Positions 1-8,777 are shown, numbered from the stretch's first letter. The stretch: DNA of 64,000 nucleotides from Alphaproteobacteria bacterium 41-28 (GCA_001897795.1 MKUL01000048.1:78422-142421), one strand, 5' to 3'. Numbers and translations: made by a program. Notes: generated from the sequence alone by a model not told the origin.

Positions 1-2
1 GT

Positions 3-506
3 TCATCACTTCAAAGGCTAAGTTCATTACAACAACTAGAATTGACGCATAATAATATAACAAATAGTGGAGCAGAGTTATTATGTAATTCTTTAAGTAC
101 TCTAACATCTTTAAAGATGTTATCTTTAGAGAGCAATGATATTGGAATTGTGAACGAAACTCAATCCGAATTCATGCCATCTTTGTCATCTCTTACCTCT
201 TTAAATATATTAAATTTATCTCATAATAATTTTAGTTATAGAGGAGTCGAACGCTTATTTTTTTCTCTAAAACAATCAAATAATCTTAATCTTAAGGAAT
301 TATATTTGCTTCATAATTTGATAGACGAAGGTAGAAAATTCAGTCCGCGTCTTCCATACAAGTACCTGTATGGAGATGAAGATAGAGAGCGTTGTATTGT
401 TTGTCTTCAACTTACTCCAGAGGGCGTAATTGAAAGTAAGAGCTGGGCTTCACGGACTAATGTTGTTCCGAGCTTTCTTCGTAACCCCCTAAAAATATTT
501 TATTGA
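3..506 (+). CDS. Leucine-rich-repeat protein, 3' part only
   Basis: The reading frame is open from base 3 to the stop at 504-506, so the gene begins outside the window. The visible part has about three LxxLxLxxNxI units of the ribonuclease-inhibitor type (for example around LTHNNI, LSLESNDI and LNLSHNNF), followed by a non-repeat tail of about 60 residues containing a Cys-x-x-Cys pair (CIVC). A TTG at 42 could be mistaken for a start, but the LRR pattern continues upstream of it (SSLQRLSSLQQLEL). LRR proteins of this kind are common candidate effectors in protist endosymbionts; that role is inferred. A second LRR fragment lies at 52516-52800. Confidence 0.8.
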   Translation, partial: SSLQRLSSLQQLELTHNNITNSGAELLCNSLSTLTSLKMLSLESNDIGIVNETQSEFMPSLSSLTSLNILNLSHNNFSYRGVERLFFSLKQSNNLNLKELYLLHNLIDEGRKFSPRLPYKYLYGDEDRERCIVCLQLTPEGVIESKSWASRTNVVPSFLRNPLKIFY

Positions 507-794
507 GGCGGAGTAAGAGGAAGCAGTGCGCGGGAAATGTAACATGATGATCAAAGGTGTGAGCTGCTTCTTAAGGCCTCTAAAGTTTTCAGGCTTAAAT
601 TGGCTAGATAGTCCTGTGTCGGGCTATTTAGCCCAAAATCAGAGTCTTTCTTCCCAAAGTATACTCCAGGTCACTGCTGTCCGGTAAGTTGTGTTTGAAA
701 ACGTTACAAGCTATTGATATAAGTTCATAAAATTGATAAAGTGAAAACGACTTGAACAGAAGTATCCTTCTCCTGAGCGGATCAGGAGAATTTT

Positions 795-1002
795 ATGTTC
801 AAGGATAGGTTAGTTTTCGCGCAGCTAATGGATCACCTCCAGCTGCCTATTTTCCACAGATGTGTGAAAAAATATGCTGAAACTCGTAAACCACTAAATT
901 TTTCTTGATCAGTTTTTATGTATGGTCTCCAGGAACGAAGACTCTTTGAGGATATCGCTTAAAGCTGGAAAAATGGTTTACGTACGGATCAATCGCAGTT
1001 AA
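795..1002 (+). pseudogene. IS4-family (DUF4372-type) transposase, N-terminal fragment
   Basis: An ATG with a strong ribosome binding site (AGGAG) opens a 37-codon frame, FAQLMDHLQLPIFHRCVKKY and onward, which resembles the N-terminus of IS4-group transposases with a DUF4372 domain. It stops at 906-908. The similarity continues in another frame from 907 (DQFLCM, then DSLRI), matching the next block of the family, and ends at 1000-1002. Most of the transposase, including the catalytic domain, is absent. The sequence from about 674 (cactgctgtccggtaag) may be the left inverted repeat. Bases 507-794 otherwise show no gene. Confidence 0.65.
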
Positions 1003-1280
1003 ATGCTTGTTTCAGAATAAGGCTAGGAATTGTATGCTAATAGTAGAGAGTAAAATAGAAGGGAATACACGTGCATAAACCAAGTGCATGCCCACAGTTT
1101 GGTATGGAGTACCCTTGGCAGTTGATACCAATAGCCCCACATGCCATGGGACACTCATGGGACAGTTGGAGACAAAAAACAGTAACAAACCTGTATGAGC
1201 AGTAGCAAAGAATTTGCAACAACTCATTGATTTAATTTATATAATTTGTTAACGTTTGCTATCAGTTAAACATTTTAAGT

Positions 1281-1342
1281 GTTTGCTAAACCGTTATACG
1301 GCGAAAGTCGTATCGTGGGTTCGAATCCCATCCCCTCCGCCA
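1281..1342 (+). other. tRNA-Ser(GCU) 3' fragment, att-like scar
   Basis: The segment runs from the anticodon loop (TTTGCTAA, anticodon GCT) through a long variable arm (ATACG...CGTAT pair), a T-arm with GGTTCGAATCCC, the 3' acceptor strand CCCCTCC, discriminator G and encoded CCA. No matching 5' acceptor strand (GGAGGGG), D-arm or paired anticodon stem lies upstream, so this is not a complete tRNA gene. A 3' tRNA segment bordered by mobile-element debris is what integrases leave as an attachment-site duplication; that origin is inferred. Confidence 0.65.
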
Positions 1343-1370
1343 TCCGCCGCCGCGCCGAAGGCGCTATGGC

Positions 1371-1550
1371 GTGACATCATTCCGGAATTTAAAAACCCTT
1401 CGCGATCCCCTTTTAAGGAGAGCGTTAGGGTTTTTTAATATCCGGAACCTGCAGCAATCATAATGTTTCTCTTAGGTTCCGGGTACTAAGCCTCTCTATT
1501 ACTCGCCCCAATGGGCTCGCGAAGAGAGTCTAAGTCCCGGAATGACGGGA
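1371..1550. repeat. Dispersed repeat family A, copy 1
   Basis: About 180 bp bounded by ATTCCGG and CCGGAATGACGG. Two further copies are at 12265-12435 (opposite orientation) and 55248-55427. The shared layout is: outer CATTCCGGAATTTAAA, a hairpin with AAAAACCC/GGGTTTTT, then TAATATCCGG-ACC, a central loop, GGTCCCGGGTA, and an outer arm ending in TCCCGGAATGACG. It lies just downstream of the tRNA fragment. Nothing else is visible between 1343 and 1592. Confidence 0.75.
1391..1436. terminator. Hairpin terminator inside repeat A copy 1
   Basis: AAAAACCC, CGC..TCCCC, TTTT, GGAGAGCG, then GGGTTTTTT form a long stem flanked by A and T runs on either side, so it could end transcripts from both strands. 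It stands downstream of the minus-strand Fic gene's 3' end and beyond the tRNA fragment. Confidence 0.5.
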
Positions 1551-1592
1551 TTTGTTTAAACTATTTACAGCCATGGCTACGATTTAACGATG

Positions 1593-2642
1593 TTAGGGAA
1601 GAGTATACCAAGTTGCCCTTCCTTTCCCATGCCGAACCAATTGATCTGAGTTAATAAGGTCCTGAATGTGCTTTTTGAGGGTACTTCGTTTTGCTTTTGT
1701 TATTGTCTCCAGATCACGTATATGAAGCCTTCCATGCGCTTGAATCACCTCAAGAATATTTGCGGAAAGTTCAGATAATTGTAAGCTTATCACTTTCTCA
1801 CGAACTATTTTTTTCTCTAACAAGCGCTTTTGCTTTTGCATGGATCTCAGGAAGAATAAAATCCAAGGCATCCAATCAGAGCGATCTGTTTTTAACGTTT
1901 GTTGTGTTTTTCTCAAAGCTAGATAATAGCTTTCTTTATTTGCTTCAATAACGCTTTCAAACGAGCTGTAAGGGACATAAATATACCCCAATTTTAGTAG
2001 CAAAAGTGTTGTCAAGATTCGAGAAAGACTTCCATTTCCATCTTGAAATGGGTGGATTGCTAAAAAAACAACGACAAAAATACCAGTTATTAATAAAGGA
2101 TGGAGCAATTTGGTTTCCAAAGCTTCACGTGTCCAATAAACAAGTTCTTCCATTTTTTGAGGTGTTTCAAAGGGCGTGGATGTTTCAAAAACAATGCCAA
2201 GACTTTTACCCTCGTTATTAAAAGCTTCCACATGGTTAGGAAATTTTTTATATTCCCCCCTATAGCGTACATCCTTGTCGGAATATTGTAATAGCCACCC
2301 ATGAAATTGCTTTATGGTATTTTCTGTGAAGGGTATGGACTCAAATCCTTCAAAGATTTCTTCAGAGACAAGAGCATACCCAGCAACTTCTTGTTCATCT
2401 CGAGACTGAAAAGAATGTGTATTGAGGCGAGAGAGTAGGGCCTCAACTTCATTATCGGAAAGTTTAGCTCCTTCAATTCGTGTGGACGACCCTATACTTT
2501 CAATCGTTGCAACCTTATGAAGGGCGGACAATCGCTCAGGAGCGAGTTTCCCAAGTAATTGCCACGCCCCTTTAAATTCATCAATTTCACTAATGATTTG
2601 AAGAATTTCCGGGGTAATGAGAAATCCTGCTACATCAATCAC
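1593..2642 (-). CDS. Fic-domain protein with winged-helix C-terminus; core-motif Arg changed to Ser
   Basis: 349 residues with the layout of Fic AMP-transferases fused to a winged helix. The N-terminal region carries the autoinhibitory motif SSTRIEG near residue 55 ([S/T]xxxE[G/N]), which places it in the class with an N-terminal inhibitory helix. The catalytic loop near residue 200 reads HPFQDGNGSLSR, against the family consensus HxFx(D/E)GNGRxxR: catalytic His, Asn and the last Arg are present, but the first Arg, which contacts nucleotide phosphates, is Ser. Residues about 285-349 form a helix-turn-helix region that probably binds DNA. Fic enzymes transfer AMP or other groups to protein hydroxyls, or remove them. 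Activity may be altered here. The gene is monocistronic, with repeat-rich DNA upstream. Confidence 0.88.
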   Translation of the reverse strand: MIDVAGFLITPEILQIISEIDEFKGAWQLLGKLAPERLSALHKVATIESIGSSTRIEGAKLSDNEVEALLSRLNTHSFQSRDEQEVAGYALVSEEIFEGFESIPFTENTIKQFHGWLLQYSDKDVRYRGEYKKFPNHVEAFNNEGKSLGIVFETSTPFETPQKMEELVYWTREALETKLLHPLLITGIFVVVFLAIHPFQDGNGSLSRILTTLLLLKLGYIYVPYSSFESVIEANKESYYLALRKTQQTLKTDRSDWMPWILFFLRSMQKQKRLLEKKIVREKVISLQLSELSANILEVIQAHGRLHIRDLETITKAKRSTLKKHIQDLINSDQLVRHGKGRATWYTLP

Positions 2643-2654
2643 GTTTTACTATAT

Positions 2655-2756
2655 CCGTATTTTATCCTGTAGTATCCGATTATAGCCAATTATAGCCAAA
2701 AAGACAATAGCCGTATTTTTATCCGATTATGACCAATTCGAGCTAATATTAGCCAA
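2655..2756 (-). promoter_or_regulatory. Direct-repeat region upstream of fic, possible operator
   Basis: Between the Fic start and 2760 the motif TATCCGATTATAGCCAATTATAGCC recurs in variants: ATCCGATTATAGCC, AATTATAGCC, ATCCGATTATGACC and AATATTAGCC. Fic proteins with a C-terminal winged helix are often autoregulated, so these may be its operator sites. This is inference from position and repetition. Confidence 0.4.
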
Positions 2757-2850
2757 ATCCCTCGGATATGGCAGGCTTTGTTTTCTTTTGATTAAAACGT
2801 TTGAATGAGCTCTTCGGTCCTTTAAATAAAGAACCGAAGAGAAGAAAGCT

Positions 2851-3302
2851 TTAAGACTTAGAAGCTTTCAAATGAAAAGAAAGTATGCCGTCGGTAACCA
2901 GGTGTGTAGGTCCAAACGTTTCAAACCACACTTGAGTCAAGTCTTTATTGTTAGAACCGTGTGTATAATATGTATCTGTGGTTTCCTCATGAAACGATGA
3001 GATTGAGTAACCTTCTAACATGGGAACCCCCTCCATGATATAAAGAAGCCGACACTTAGGGTTTATAAAAGCGTTTCTTACGGCAATCCCTTCCTGTTGT
3101 TCCCCCTTGAAGACTGTAAAGCTTATTTTGAGTAATCGTCAGTATTATTTTTAAACTCGACACTTGCATCTTTTATTTTGGATGCGCGTGCTTTGTATTC
3201 CTCTGGATCAGCAAATTCTTCAAGTCGCCCAGCATGTGAGCTTTGAAGGCAAGCACCAAGAATAGCGCCACTGAGAAGGATTGATTTAAAAATTAATTTC
3301 AT
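2851..3302 (-). pseudogene. Small secreted protein of unknown function, split by a one-base frameshift
   Basis: The ATG at 3302 (ribosome binding site GGGAGA) opens a 59-codon frame with a signal peptide (MKLIFKSILLSGAILGACLQ, then SSHAG) and stops at 3123 after NTDDYSK. The next frame is open across the stop and continues ISFTVFKGEQQEGIAV to the end at 2851 (LSFHLKASKS). Adding one A to the AAAA run near 3126 would join them into one protein of about 150 residues. The downstream half has no start of its own at a sensible place, which supports a single broken gene. A sequencing error in the run or slippage remain possible. No family was recognised. Confidence 0.6.
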
Positions 3303-3428
3303 AATAATATCTCCCATAGTAAAAATTAAATTACGCCATAAATTTTACGACAATTTTATCTTTTAAAACATATTTTCTAAGGCGTCAATTGTGACTTAGA
3401 TCTAAGTTAACACATATTTCCCAAAACC

Positions 3429-3473
3429 GTCTTTGCGAACCCTGCGAAAGCATGGTGAAGCAATTCAGAAATA
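3429..3473. repeat. Partial copy of dispersed repeat family B
   Basis: CGTCTTTGCGAACCC...GAAGCAATTCAGAAAT resembles the ends of the family B elements listed at 40110 and 62981. It is short and degenerate. Confidence 0.35.
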
Positions 3474-3481
3474 AATAAATC

Positions 3482-3625
3482 CTACTCACAAATTGGATTT
3501 GGATATTGGCCAGGATACGTAATTTCTGAGCCTTCTATGGGTTTAGGGGGGAGTTTCCGCCCACAGGCTGATAAGGAAATAGAAATGGGTATCAGCACAC
3601 ATATTGCAATTTTAAGAGTCTTCAT
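3482..3625 (-). CDS. lptM: LptM-like small lipoprotein
   Basis: 47 residues: a basic start, a hydrophobic segment and a lipobox ending LSACG, then a short proline-rich tail ending TYPGQYP. This is the form of alphaproteobacterial YifL/LptM lipoproteins, which lie at the outer membrane and help LptD assemble with LptE. In many alphaproteobacteria this gene sits with argH, lysA and a TlpA-like gene. Here tlpA lies 63 bp away in the opposite direction and argH and lysA are missing, consistent with loss of amino-acid synthesis. The short length means the family call rests on the lipobox, the tail and the context. Confidence 0.7.
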   Translation of the reverse strand: MKTLKIAICVLIPISISLSACGRKLPPKPIEGSEITYPGQYPNPICE

Positions 3626-3688
3626 CTTGAATTTCACTAAAATTTATTATAAGATAAAATTTGTTGTCACTTATGAGAGGAAATTATC

Positions 3689-4246
3689 ATGTCCTTTTGG
3701 AAAAAGAAAGATAATCTAATCATCACAGGATTTGTGGTGTTGTTTTTTGCAGGATTAGCCCTTTGGTACGACTTTTCTTCTGTCCGTGCAGCCTTCTTTC
3801 CCAACGCTGCTCCGACGAGCGCTTTTGAGGTTCCCTTTGTGGATCAAAACCAAAAGCAACTGACGATTTCCGATTTTACAGGCAAGCCCCTTGTTGTAAA
3901 CCTTTGGGCGACATGGTGCCCCGTATGTGTTAAAAAAATGGGTGGTTTGAATAGATTTGCTGAGAAATTCAAAGAAAAGGGAGGCGAAGTTCTTAACATT
4001 TCTCTAGACCGAGGAGGAATTTCAACAGTACGAGCATTTTATAATCGGAATGGGTATACCTTTCCTATTTACATAGAAGCAACAGGACACCTATTGGATG
4101 CTTTTGGGGGAAGAGGACTTCCTACATCTATCTTCATTGATGCTGAAGGCAAAGAAGTTGGTCGAATTGAAGGTGGCCTTGATTGGGAAGGCGATGAAAT
4201 AACGAGTAGAGTTGATGATTATTTTGGCATAGATATGTCTCAATAG
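3689..4246 (+). CDS. tlpA: TlpA-type thiol:disulfide oxidoreductase
   Basis: 185 residues. One N-terminal membrane anchor (residues about 10-28) is followed by a thioredoxin-like domain with the active site ATWCPVC near residue 76 and a cis-proline loop GLPTSIFI. TlpA proteins reduce disulfides in the periplasm, typically for cytochrome c or for the copper delivery to cytochrome oxidase; a SCO1 protein is encoded at 60198. The ATG at 3689 has a good ribosome binding site (GAGAGG). The mutase start lies 12 bp after the stop, so the two genes are probably cotranscribed. Confidence 0.9.
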   Translation: MSFWKKKDNLIITGFVVLFFAGLALWYDFSSVRAAFFPNAAPTSAFEVPFVDQNQKQLTISDFTGKPLVVNLWATWCPVCVKKMGGLNRFAEKFKEKGGEVLNISLDRGGISTVRAFYNRNGYTFPIYIEATGHLLDAFGGRGLPTSIFIDAEGKEVGRIEGGLDWEGDEITSRVDDYFGIDMSQ

Positions 4247-4258
4247 AGAGTCATCTCT

Positions 4259-6388
4259 GTGCTACAAAATGAATGGGAAAAACTCGTTCAATCGGAATTA
4301 AAGGGGGCTGATTTAAAAAGTCTAACATGGCAAACGCCGGAAGGCATTGAAATTAAGCCCCTTTATACCCTTCAAGATTTAGAAGGAATTGAAGAAATTT
4401 CATCCTTCCCCGGGCTTTTCCCCTATCTGCGTGGTCCTCGAGCGACCATGTATTCCAACAGGCCTTGGACCCTCCGTCAGTACGCTGGCTTTTCCACACC
4501 TGAAGAAAGCAATAAATTTTATCGAGAAAATTTAAAGGCAGGCCAACGGGGACTTTCCGTTGCCTTTGATCTTCCCACCCACCGTGGGTATGACTCAGAC
4601 CATCCCCGCGTTGCTGGGGATGTTGGGAAAGCAGGAGTTGCCGTCGATACAGTCGAGGATATGAAACTTCTCTTTGAGGGGATTCCCCTCAATCAAATCA
4701 GCGTTTCTATGACCATGAATGGAGCAGTCATTCCCATTATGGCTGCGTTTATTGTTGCGGCAGAAGAGCAGGGAGTTAAGCAAGATCAACTCTCAGGGAC
4801 CATTCAAAATGATATCCTCAAAGAGTTTATGGTGCGAAATACTTACATTTATCCGCCCGAGCCCAGTATGCGTCTTGTAGCTGATGTTATCCAATATACA
4901 GCCCAATATATGCCGAAATTTAATTCGATCTCAGTTTCTGGCTATCATATGCACGAAGCAGGGGCGACGGCCGTCGAGGAATTAGGATTTACTTTAGCTG
5001 ATGGCTTGGAATACGTGCGAACAGCTTTAAGTCGTGGCCTTTCCATTGATGACTTTGCTCCGCGCCTTTCTTTCTTTTTCGGGATTGGCATGAATTTTTT
5101 TATGGAAATTGCCAAACTTCGAGCCGCGCGCGTTTTATGGGCTGAGCTTATGAAACCCTTCAACCCAAAGAATCTTCAAAGTTTGAAACTAAGGACCCAT
5201 TGCCAGACATCTGGTGTAAGTCTTGCGGCTCATGATCCCTTGAATAATATTGTAAGGACAACCCTAGAAGCTCTTGCGGCGGTTTTAGGAGGAACCCAAT
5301 CTCTTCATACGGACTCATACGATGAAGCACTAGGGCTTCCTACCCAAAAGGCCGCACGCGTGGCTCGGAATACTCAATTGATACTCGCTGAAGAAACTGG
5401 CATCACTCACGTGATTGACCCTCTAGGCGGCAGTTATTATGTAGAAGCTTTGACCCATAGCTTAAAACGTCATGCAAAGTCTTTGATTGATGAGGTGGAA
5501 GCCCTAGGTGGGATGACAAAGGCCATTCTAAGCGGGATGCCCAAACTCCGGATTGAAGAATCGGCTGCTAAGCGCCAAGCTCGCCTTGATTTGGGACAAG
5601 AAACAGTTGTGGGGGTGAATAAATACACGACCGAAGAGGAGCCCTATGAAATTCTTGATATTGATGAACCCTGGGTCCGAAATCGACAAATTAAGCAACT
5701 AGAGTCCATTAAGAAATCCAGAGATTCCAAGAAGGTGAGGGGGCTTTTGGAAGCCCTTACCCAAGCAGCCTCCGAAAAAGATACTAACGTCATGCCTTTA
5801 GCCATAGAGGCCATGCGCGCACGCGCAACGGTGGGGGAAGTATCGGAAGCCCTTGAAAAGGTTTTTACGCGCTATGAGGCTCCTATACGCGCCATTCATG
5901 GCGTTTATGGGGACCTTTATGGGCACGAAAAAGGGAGGGAGGTTGACGCTCTTCGGAAAAGGGTGGAAGCCTTTGCATTAAAAGAAGGGCGAAAACCGCG
6001 GCTTATGATTGCTAAAGTGGGCCAAGATGGTCACGACCGTGGCGCAAAAGTCATTGCCACGGCTTTTGAGGACTTAGGGTTTGAGGTGGATATCGGCCCG
6101 CTATTTCAAACGCCGGAAGAGGCAGCCTTTCAGGCAATTGCGCACCATGTTCATGTTTTAGGACTTTCAAGTCAAGCAGCTGGCCACCGTGTTTTGGTTC
6201 CCCAAGTGATGGCCGCTTTAAAGAAAGCTGGAGCTAAGGATATACTTGTGATTTGTGGAGGTGTTATCCCTCCCCAAGATCATAAGACACTTTATGATCA
6301 AGGCGTCGCAGCCATTTTTGGACCGGGGACGCCGCTCCTTGTGGCAGCAAAGTATGTGTTAGAGTTACTCGAGAAAAGACAAACTTAG
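4259..6388 (+). CDS. scpA: Methylmalonyl-CoA mutase, single-chain type
   Basis: 709 residues, full length for the fused catalytic plus cobalamin-binding form (ScpA/Sbm, human MUT). The TIM-barrel substrate domain occupies about residues 1-560 ([28 protein letters not shown]). The C-terminal B12 domain has [12 protein letters not shown], giving the DxHxxG cobalt-ligand motif, and a later GGVIPPQD. It interconverts methylmalonyl-CoA and succinyl-CoA and needs adenosylcobalamin. The proposed start is GTG 4259. No epimerase, carboxylase, MeaB chaperone or cobalamin riboswitch is nearby, so cobalamin must be supplied from elsewhere. Confidence 0.95.
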   Translation: MLQNEWEKLVQSELKGADLKSLTWQTPEGIEIKPLYTLQDLEGIEEISSFPGLFPYLRGPRATMYSNRPWTLRQYAGFSTPEESNKFYRENLKAGQRGLSVAFDLPTHRGYDSDHPRVAGDVGKAGVAVDTVEDMKLLFEGIPLNQISVSMTMNGAVIPIMAAFIVAAEEQGVKQDQLSGTIQNDILKEFMVRNTYIYPPEPSMRLVADVIQYTAQYMPKFNSISVSGYHMHEAGATAVEELGFTLADGLEYVRTALSRGLSIDDFAPRLSFFFGIGMNFFMEIAKLRAARVLWAELMKPFNPKNLQSLKLRTHCQTSGVSLAAHDPLNNIVRTTLEALAAVLGGTQSLHTDSYDEALGLPTQKAARVARNTQLILAEETGITHVIDPLGGSYYVEALTHSLKRHAKSLIDEVEALGGMTKAILSGMPKLRIEESAAKRQARLDLGQETVVGVNKYTTEEEPYEILDIDEPWVRNRQIKQLESIKKSRDSKKVRGLLEALTQAASEKDTNVMPLAIEAMRARATVGEVSEALEKVFTRYEAPIRAIHGVYGDLYGHEKGREVDALRKRVEAFALKEGRKPRLMIAKVGQDGHDRGAKVIATAFEDLGFEVDIGPLFQTPEEAAFQAIAHHVHVLGLSSQAAGHRVLVPQVMAALKKAGAKDILVICGGVIPPQDHKTLYDQGVAAIFGPGTPLLVAAKYVLELLEKRQT

Positions 6389-6469
6389 CAGATCTAATGA
6401 GGTGATGTTTAAATGGGACAACTTCCGTCGCCCCATAAAAACATTATTAATCTAGATCTTAGATCGGTC

Positions 6470-7318
6470 TTAGTTTTCTTCATCAGATGCGTCAAAAGCA
6501 CCGTAGTCGAAATCATCCTCCCCATTACCGACTACTTCGTTCCCACTTCTTAGTGCATTTATTTTAGAAGCTACTAATTTTCCAAATTCATCGGCTTTGC
6601 TCATTACTGGAAGTCTATTTCCAGATGAACTATTGGAACCATACGAGCTAATTAAACTATCTGAATCTGACAGAGGACGTTTCATTACTGGTCTAGATTC
6701 GTCAGAGGAACTAGGTGTAAATTGTCCATCCCTATCTTCATCACCGAACGCTTTGTTTAGTTCGCCCAACTCTAATGAATTCTCATGCGTCTTTGTTTTC
6801 TTTTTTACTCCAGAGACAGCTTTGAAAATTTCATTACCTTGATATTTCGCAAAAACCTCTTTCAATCCTTCACTTTTTGCGGCGAAATCTCGAGCATTGA
6901 TAGCATACAATGTGCACATTTGATTATCCAATTGATTATGATGTTTTTCAAAATTGGCACAAGCAAGATCGAATAATTTCTTCACATCTTCAGTACGTCC
7001 TTCCAGAAATGCCGATTTAGCAAGTTCATGTGTTGCCAGAGGGTAACCATCTTCATGAGCTTTTTCAAAAAATTTTATAGCTTTGTCTTGGTTTTTGTGT
7101 GCTAATTTATTTAGAGCAGTTGCGTATAATGCGGAATTTCGTCTAAACCAATCTTCAGAATGTAATTGCAGGGACCGTATTGCTTGAGTTCCTTTTCCCT
7201 TATAAGAGCTCCCTACATTTTCTGATGTATCCTCTGATTCCATCGCATGACAAATGCTATTTAATGTTAAAGTTGAAACAAGTGCTAAAGAAAAAATTGA
7301 AAATTTAGATAAAAACAT
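6470..7318 (-). CDS. Secreted protein with Sel1/TPR-like helical repeats, unknown function
   Basis: 282 residues from ATG 7318, chosen because AAGGAG ends five bases before it; an upstream GTG at 7324 overlaps that site. A signal peptide (MFLSKFSIFSLALVST... ending CHAME) is followed by helical repeats around residues 55-135 that look like Sel1/TPR units (ALNKLAHKNQDKAIKFFEKA; DGYPLATHELAKSAF). The last 110 residues are Ser/Asp-rich and low in complexity. Secreted Sel1/TPR proteins often act at the host interface; that is inference. It is divergent from the pair of secreted genes at 7623 and 8214. Confidence 0.65.
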   Translation of the reverse strand: MFLSKFSIFSLALVSTLTLNSICHAMESEDTSENVGSSYKGKGTQAIRSLQLHSEDWFRRNSALYATALNKLAHKNQDKAIKFFEKAHEDGYPLATHELAKSAFLEGRTEDVKKLFDLACANFEKHHNQLDNQMCTLYAINARDFAAKSEGLKEVFAKYQGNEIFKAVSGVKKKTKTHENSLELGELNKAFGDEDRDGQFTPSSSDESRPVMKRPLSDSDSLISSYGSNSSSGNRLPVMSKADEFGKLVASKINALRSGNEVVGNGEDDFDYGAFDASDEEN

Positions 7319-7622
7319 AACCACTCCTTAAATTTACAAAAAAAATAAAAACATTCCATTTGGTGTTCCATTAACTAAGATAGCGATTTTTCTCAGAATT
7401 TCAAGATATAAAATAAATTTTTTATTTCGAATATTAACATAAACTAGTTGTTTGTTAAATATTTATCAGTGTTACGCGCACCATTTCTGTAAAGAAATAT
7501 TCATTTCCTATATGGCAGTTATTACGCATATAATCCTCTTTACTAATTTTTAATCAAGTTTATGTTAAATTTATTGACCTTAGTTATTGAAATAAAGAAC
7601 ATAAATGAAGGAGGCAACTAAG
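7319..7622. other. AT-rich divergent intergenic region
   Basis: About 300 bp between two divergent secreted-protein genes. It must hold both promoters, but no convincing -35/-10 pair or operator stands out in the very AT-rich sequence. Confidence 0.4.
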
Positions 7623-8105
7623 ATGATAAGCAAACGTTCAGAAATTATATTAACGTTGGGGTTAATATTATTAGCTGGAAAAATGTTAAAAGCAATAACC
7701 GTAGAGTGCCCTGTATTTTCACTAAAAGATTTTCCAAAAGTTCCAAATAAAAAAGGATCAGGAAATTATTGGAATGACGATGAGGGTGATATATCAGTTA
7801 GTTATGCTGGGATAATACAAGGAGTTCAGTGGACTGGATGGGTCAATCAAGCTGGAAAAAAAGCAATTACGATGACCTCAATAGCTCCTGTAAATGCTGT
7901 TGTTGATAATGGCGGCCGGCCCGTATGCCGCTATGCTATTAATTTTGATAATCAAGAACCGGCTCTTCTTATGAATGTGAGCCAAAATCTTAGCAATCCA
8001 GAAAATAAAGAGATATTTAATACCTGCGGAATTTTAGGAAAAACAACATTCGATTGTAGCAAAGGTCCTGTCGATAATAGTGAAGAAGGAGGTCCCTATT
8101 ATTGA
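7623..8105 (+). CDS. Secreted protein, paralogue A of a two-gene family
   Basis: 160 residues from ATG 7623. The ATG at 7605 is rejected because the GGAGG at 7608-7612 is the ribosome binding site for 7623. A signal peptide (ISKRSEIILTLGLILLAGK) precedes a mature domain with a pattern shared with the next gene: CPVFSLKDFP near the start, a YxGIIQGVQWTG block, then RPVCRYAINFDN and a final FDC. The four conserved Cys suggest a disulfide-bonded periplasmic or exported fold. No known family was recognised. Confidence 0.7.
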   Translation: MISKRSEIILTLGLILLAGKMLKAITVECPVFSLKDFPKVPNKKGSGNYWNDDEGDISVSYAGIIQGVQWTGWVNQAGKKAITMTSIAPVNAVVDNGGRPVCRYAINFDNQEPALLMNVSQNLSNPENKEIFNTCGILGKTTFDCSKGPVDNSEEGGPYY

Positions 8106-8213
8106 GTGGTGATTTGTCTGCGGGTTTTGTTAGGTTTAATGGATTTTTAATCATGTGAGCGTAAAATGCGGTGAGTTTCAACACGAAATATAGATTAAGA
8201 GAGGAATATTAAA

Positions 8214-8663
8214 ATGAAAAATAGAATTTTAATTTTAGCAATTGCTTTAGGTGGAGTCTTCTTAAGTGGGAGTGCACTAAATGCAAATAAAATAAAATTA
8301 ACTTGTAAAGTATTTACTCAAGTGGATTTTCCTCGGAATGAAGATTGTCCAACTTCTGGAAATTGTTGGAGTAAATTTCCTGAAAATCGTCTGTTAGTCA
8401 TTTATTTCAATCAAGTCATGAGTGGGGTAAGTTGGAAAGGAGGCGACAGATCACCAAGAAGTGATGTAAATCAGCTGACACAAATAGCGCATCCCGTGGC
8501 GTCGCTTGAGCGTGGGAGACCAGCATGTAAATATTCTTTTTTATTTGATAATGATAAAAACAAGACTGAGGTAGTGCGTGCATTTCTAATTAGTAATGAA
8601 TATAATAATTGTACTGTTATTTCACAAGATACATTTGAATGTGATAAAAGGTCTGAACAATAA
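8214..8663 (+). CDS. Secreted protein, paralogue B of a two-gene family
   Basis: 149 residues with a clear signal peptide (KNRILILAIALGGVFLSGSA) and ribosome binding site GAGAGG. It shares with the preceding gene CKVFTQVDFP, the MSGVSWKGG block, RPACKYSFLFDN and a terminal FEC, in the same order and spacing. The tandem arrangement indicates local duplication followed by strong divergence. Function is unknown. Confidence 0.7.
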   Translation: MKNRILILAIALGGVFLSGSALNANKIKLTCKVFTQVDFPRNEDCPTSGNCWSKFPENRLLVIYFNQVMSGVSWKGGDRSPRSDVNQLTQIAHPVASLERGRPACKYSFLFDNDKNKTEVVRAFLISNEYNNCTVISQDTFECDKRSEQ

Positions 8664-8777
8664 CTCTGAAACACCACCGATTAAATGAGGGAGTGATCTT
8701 TTTAAAAAATCTTCTTAACTGTTTTTTATCTCTTATTATTTAATCTTATTCTAATTAAATAACAGAAAGAGAGGACG

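Noticed and set aside
1012..1227. Two overlapping minus-strand frames, one Cys-rich (HECPMACGAIGINC), one with a hydrophobic start
   Set aside because: The Cys-rich frame starts only with TTG and has no ribosome binding site; joining the two frames would need an unsupported shift. It lies in IS debris, so it was left out as a gene.
4247..4258. Cobalamin riboswitch before the mutase gene
   Set aside because: Only 12 bases separate tlpA from scpA, which leaves no room for a riboswitch.
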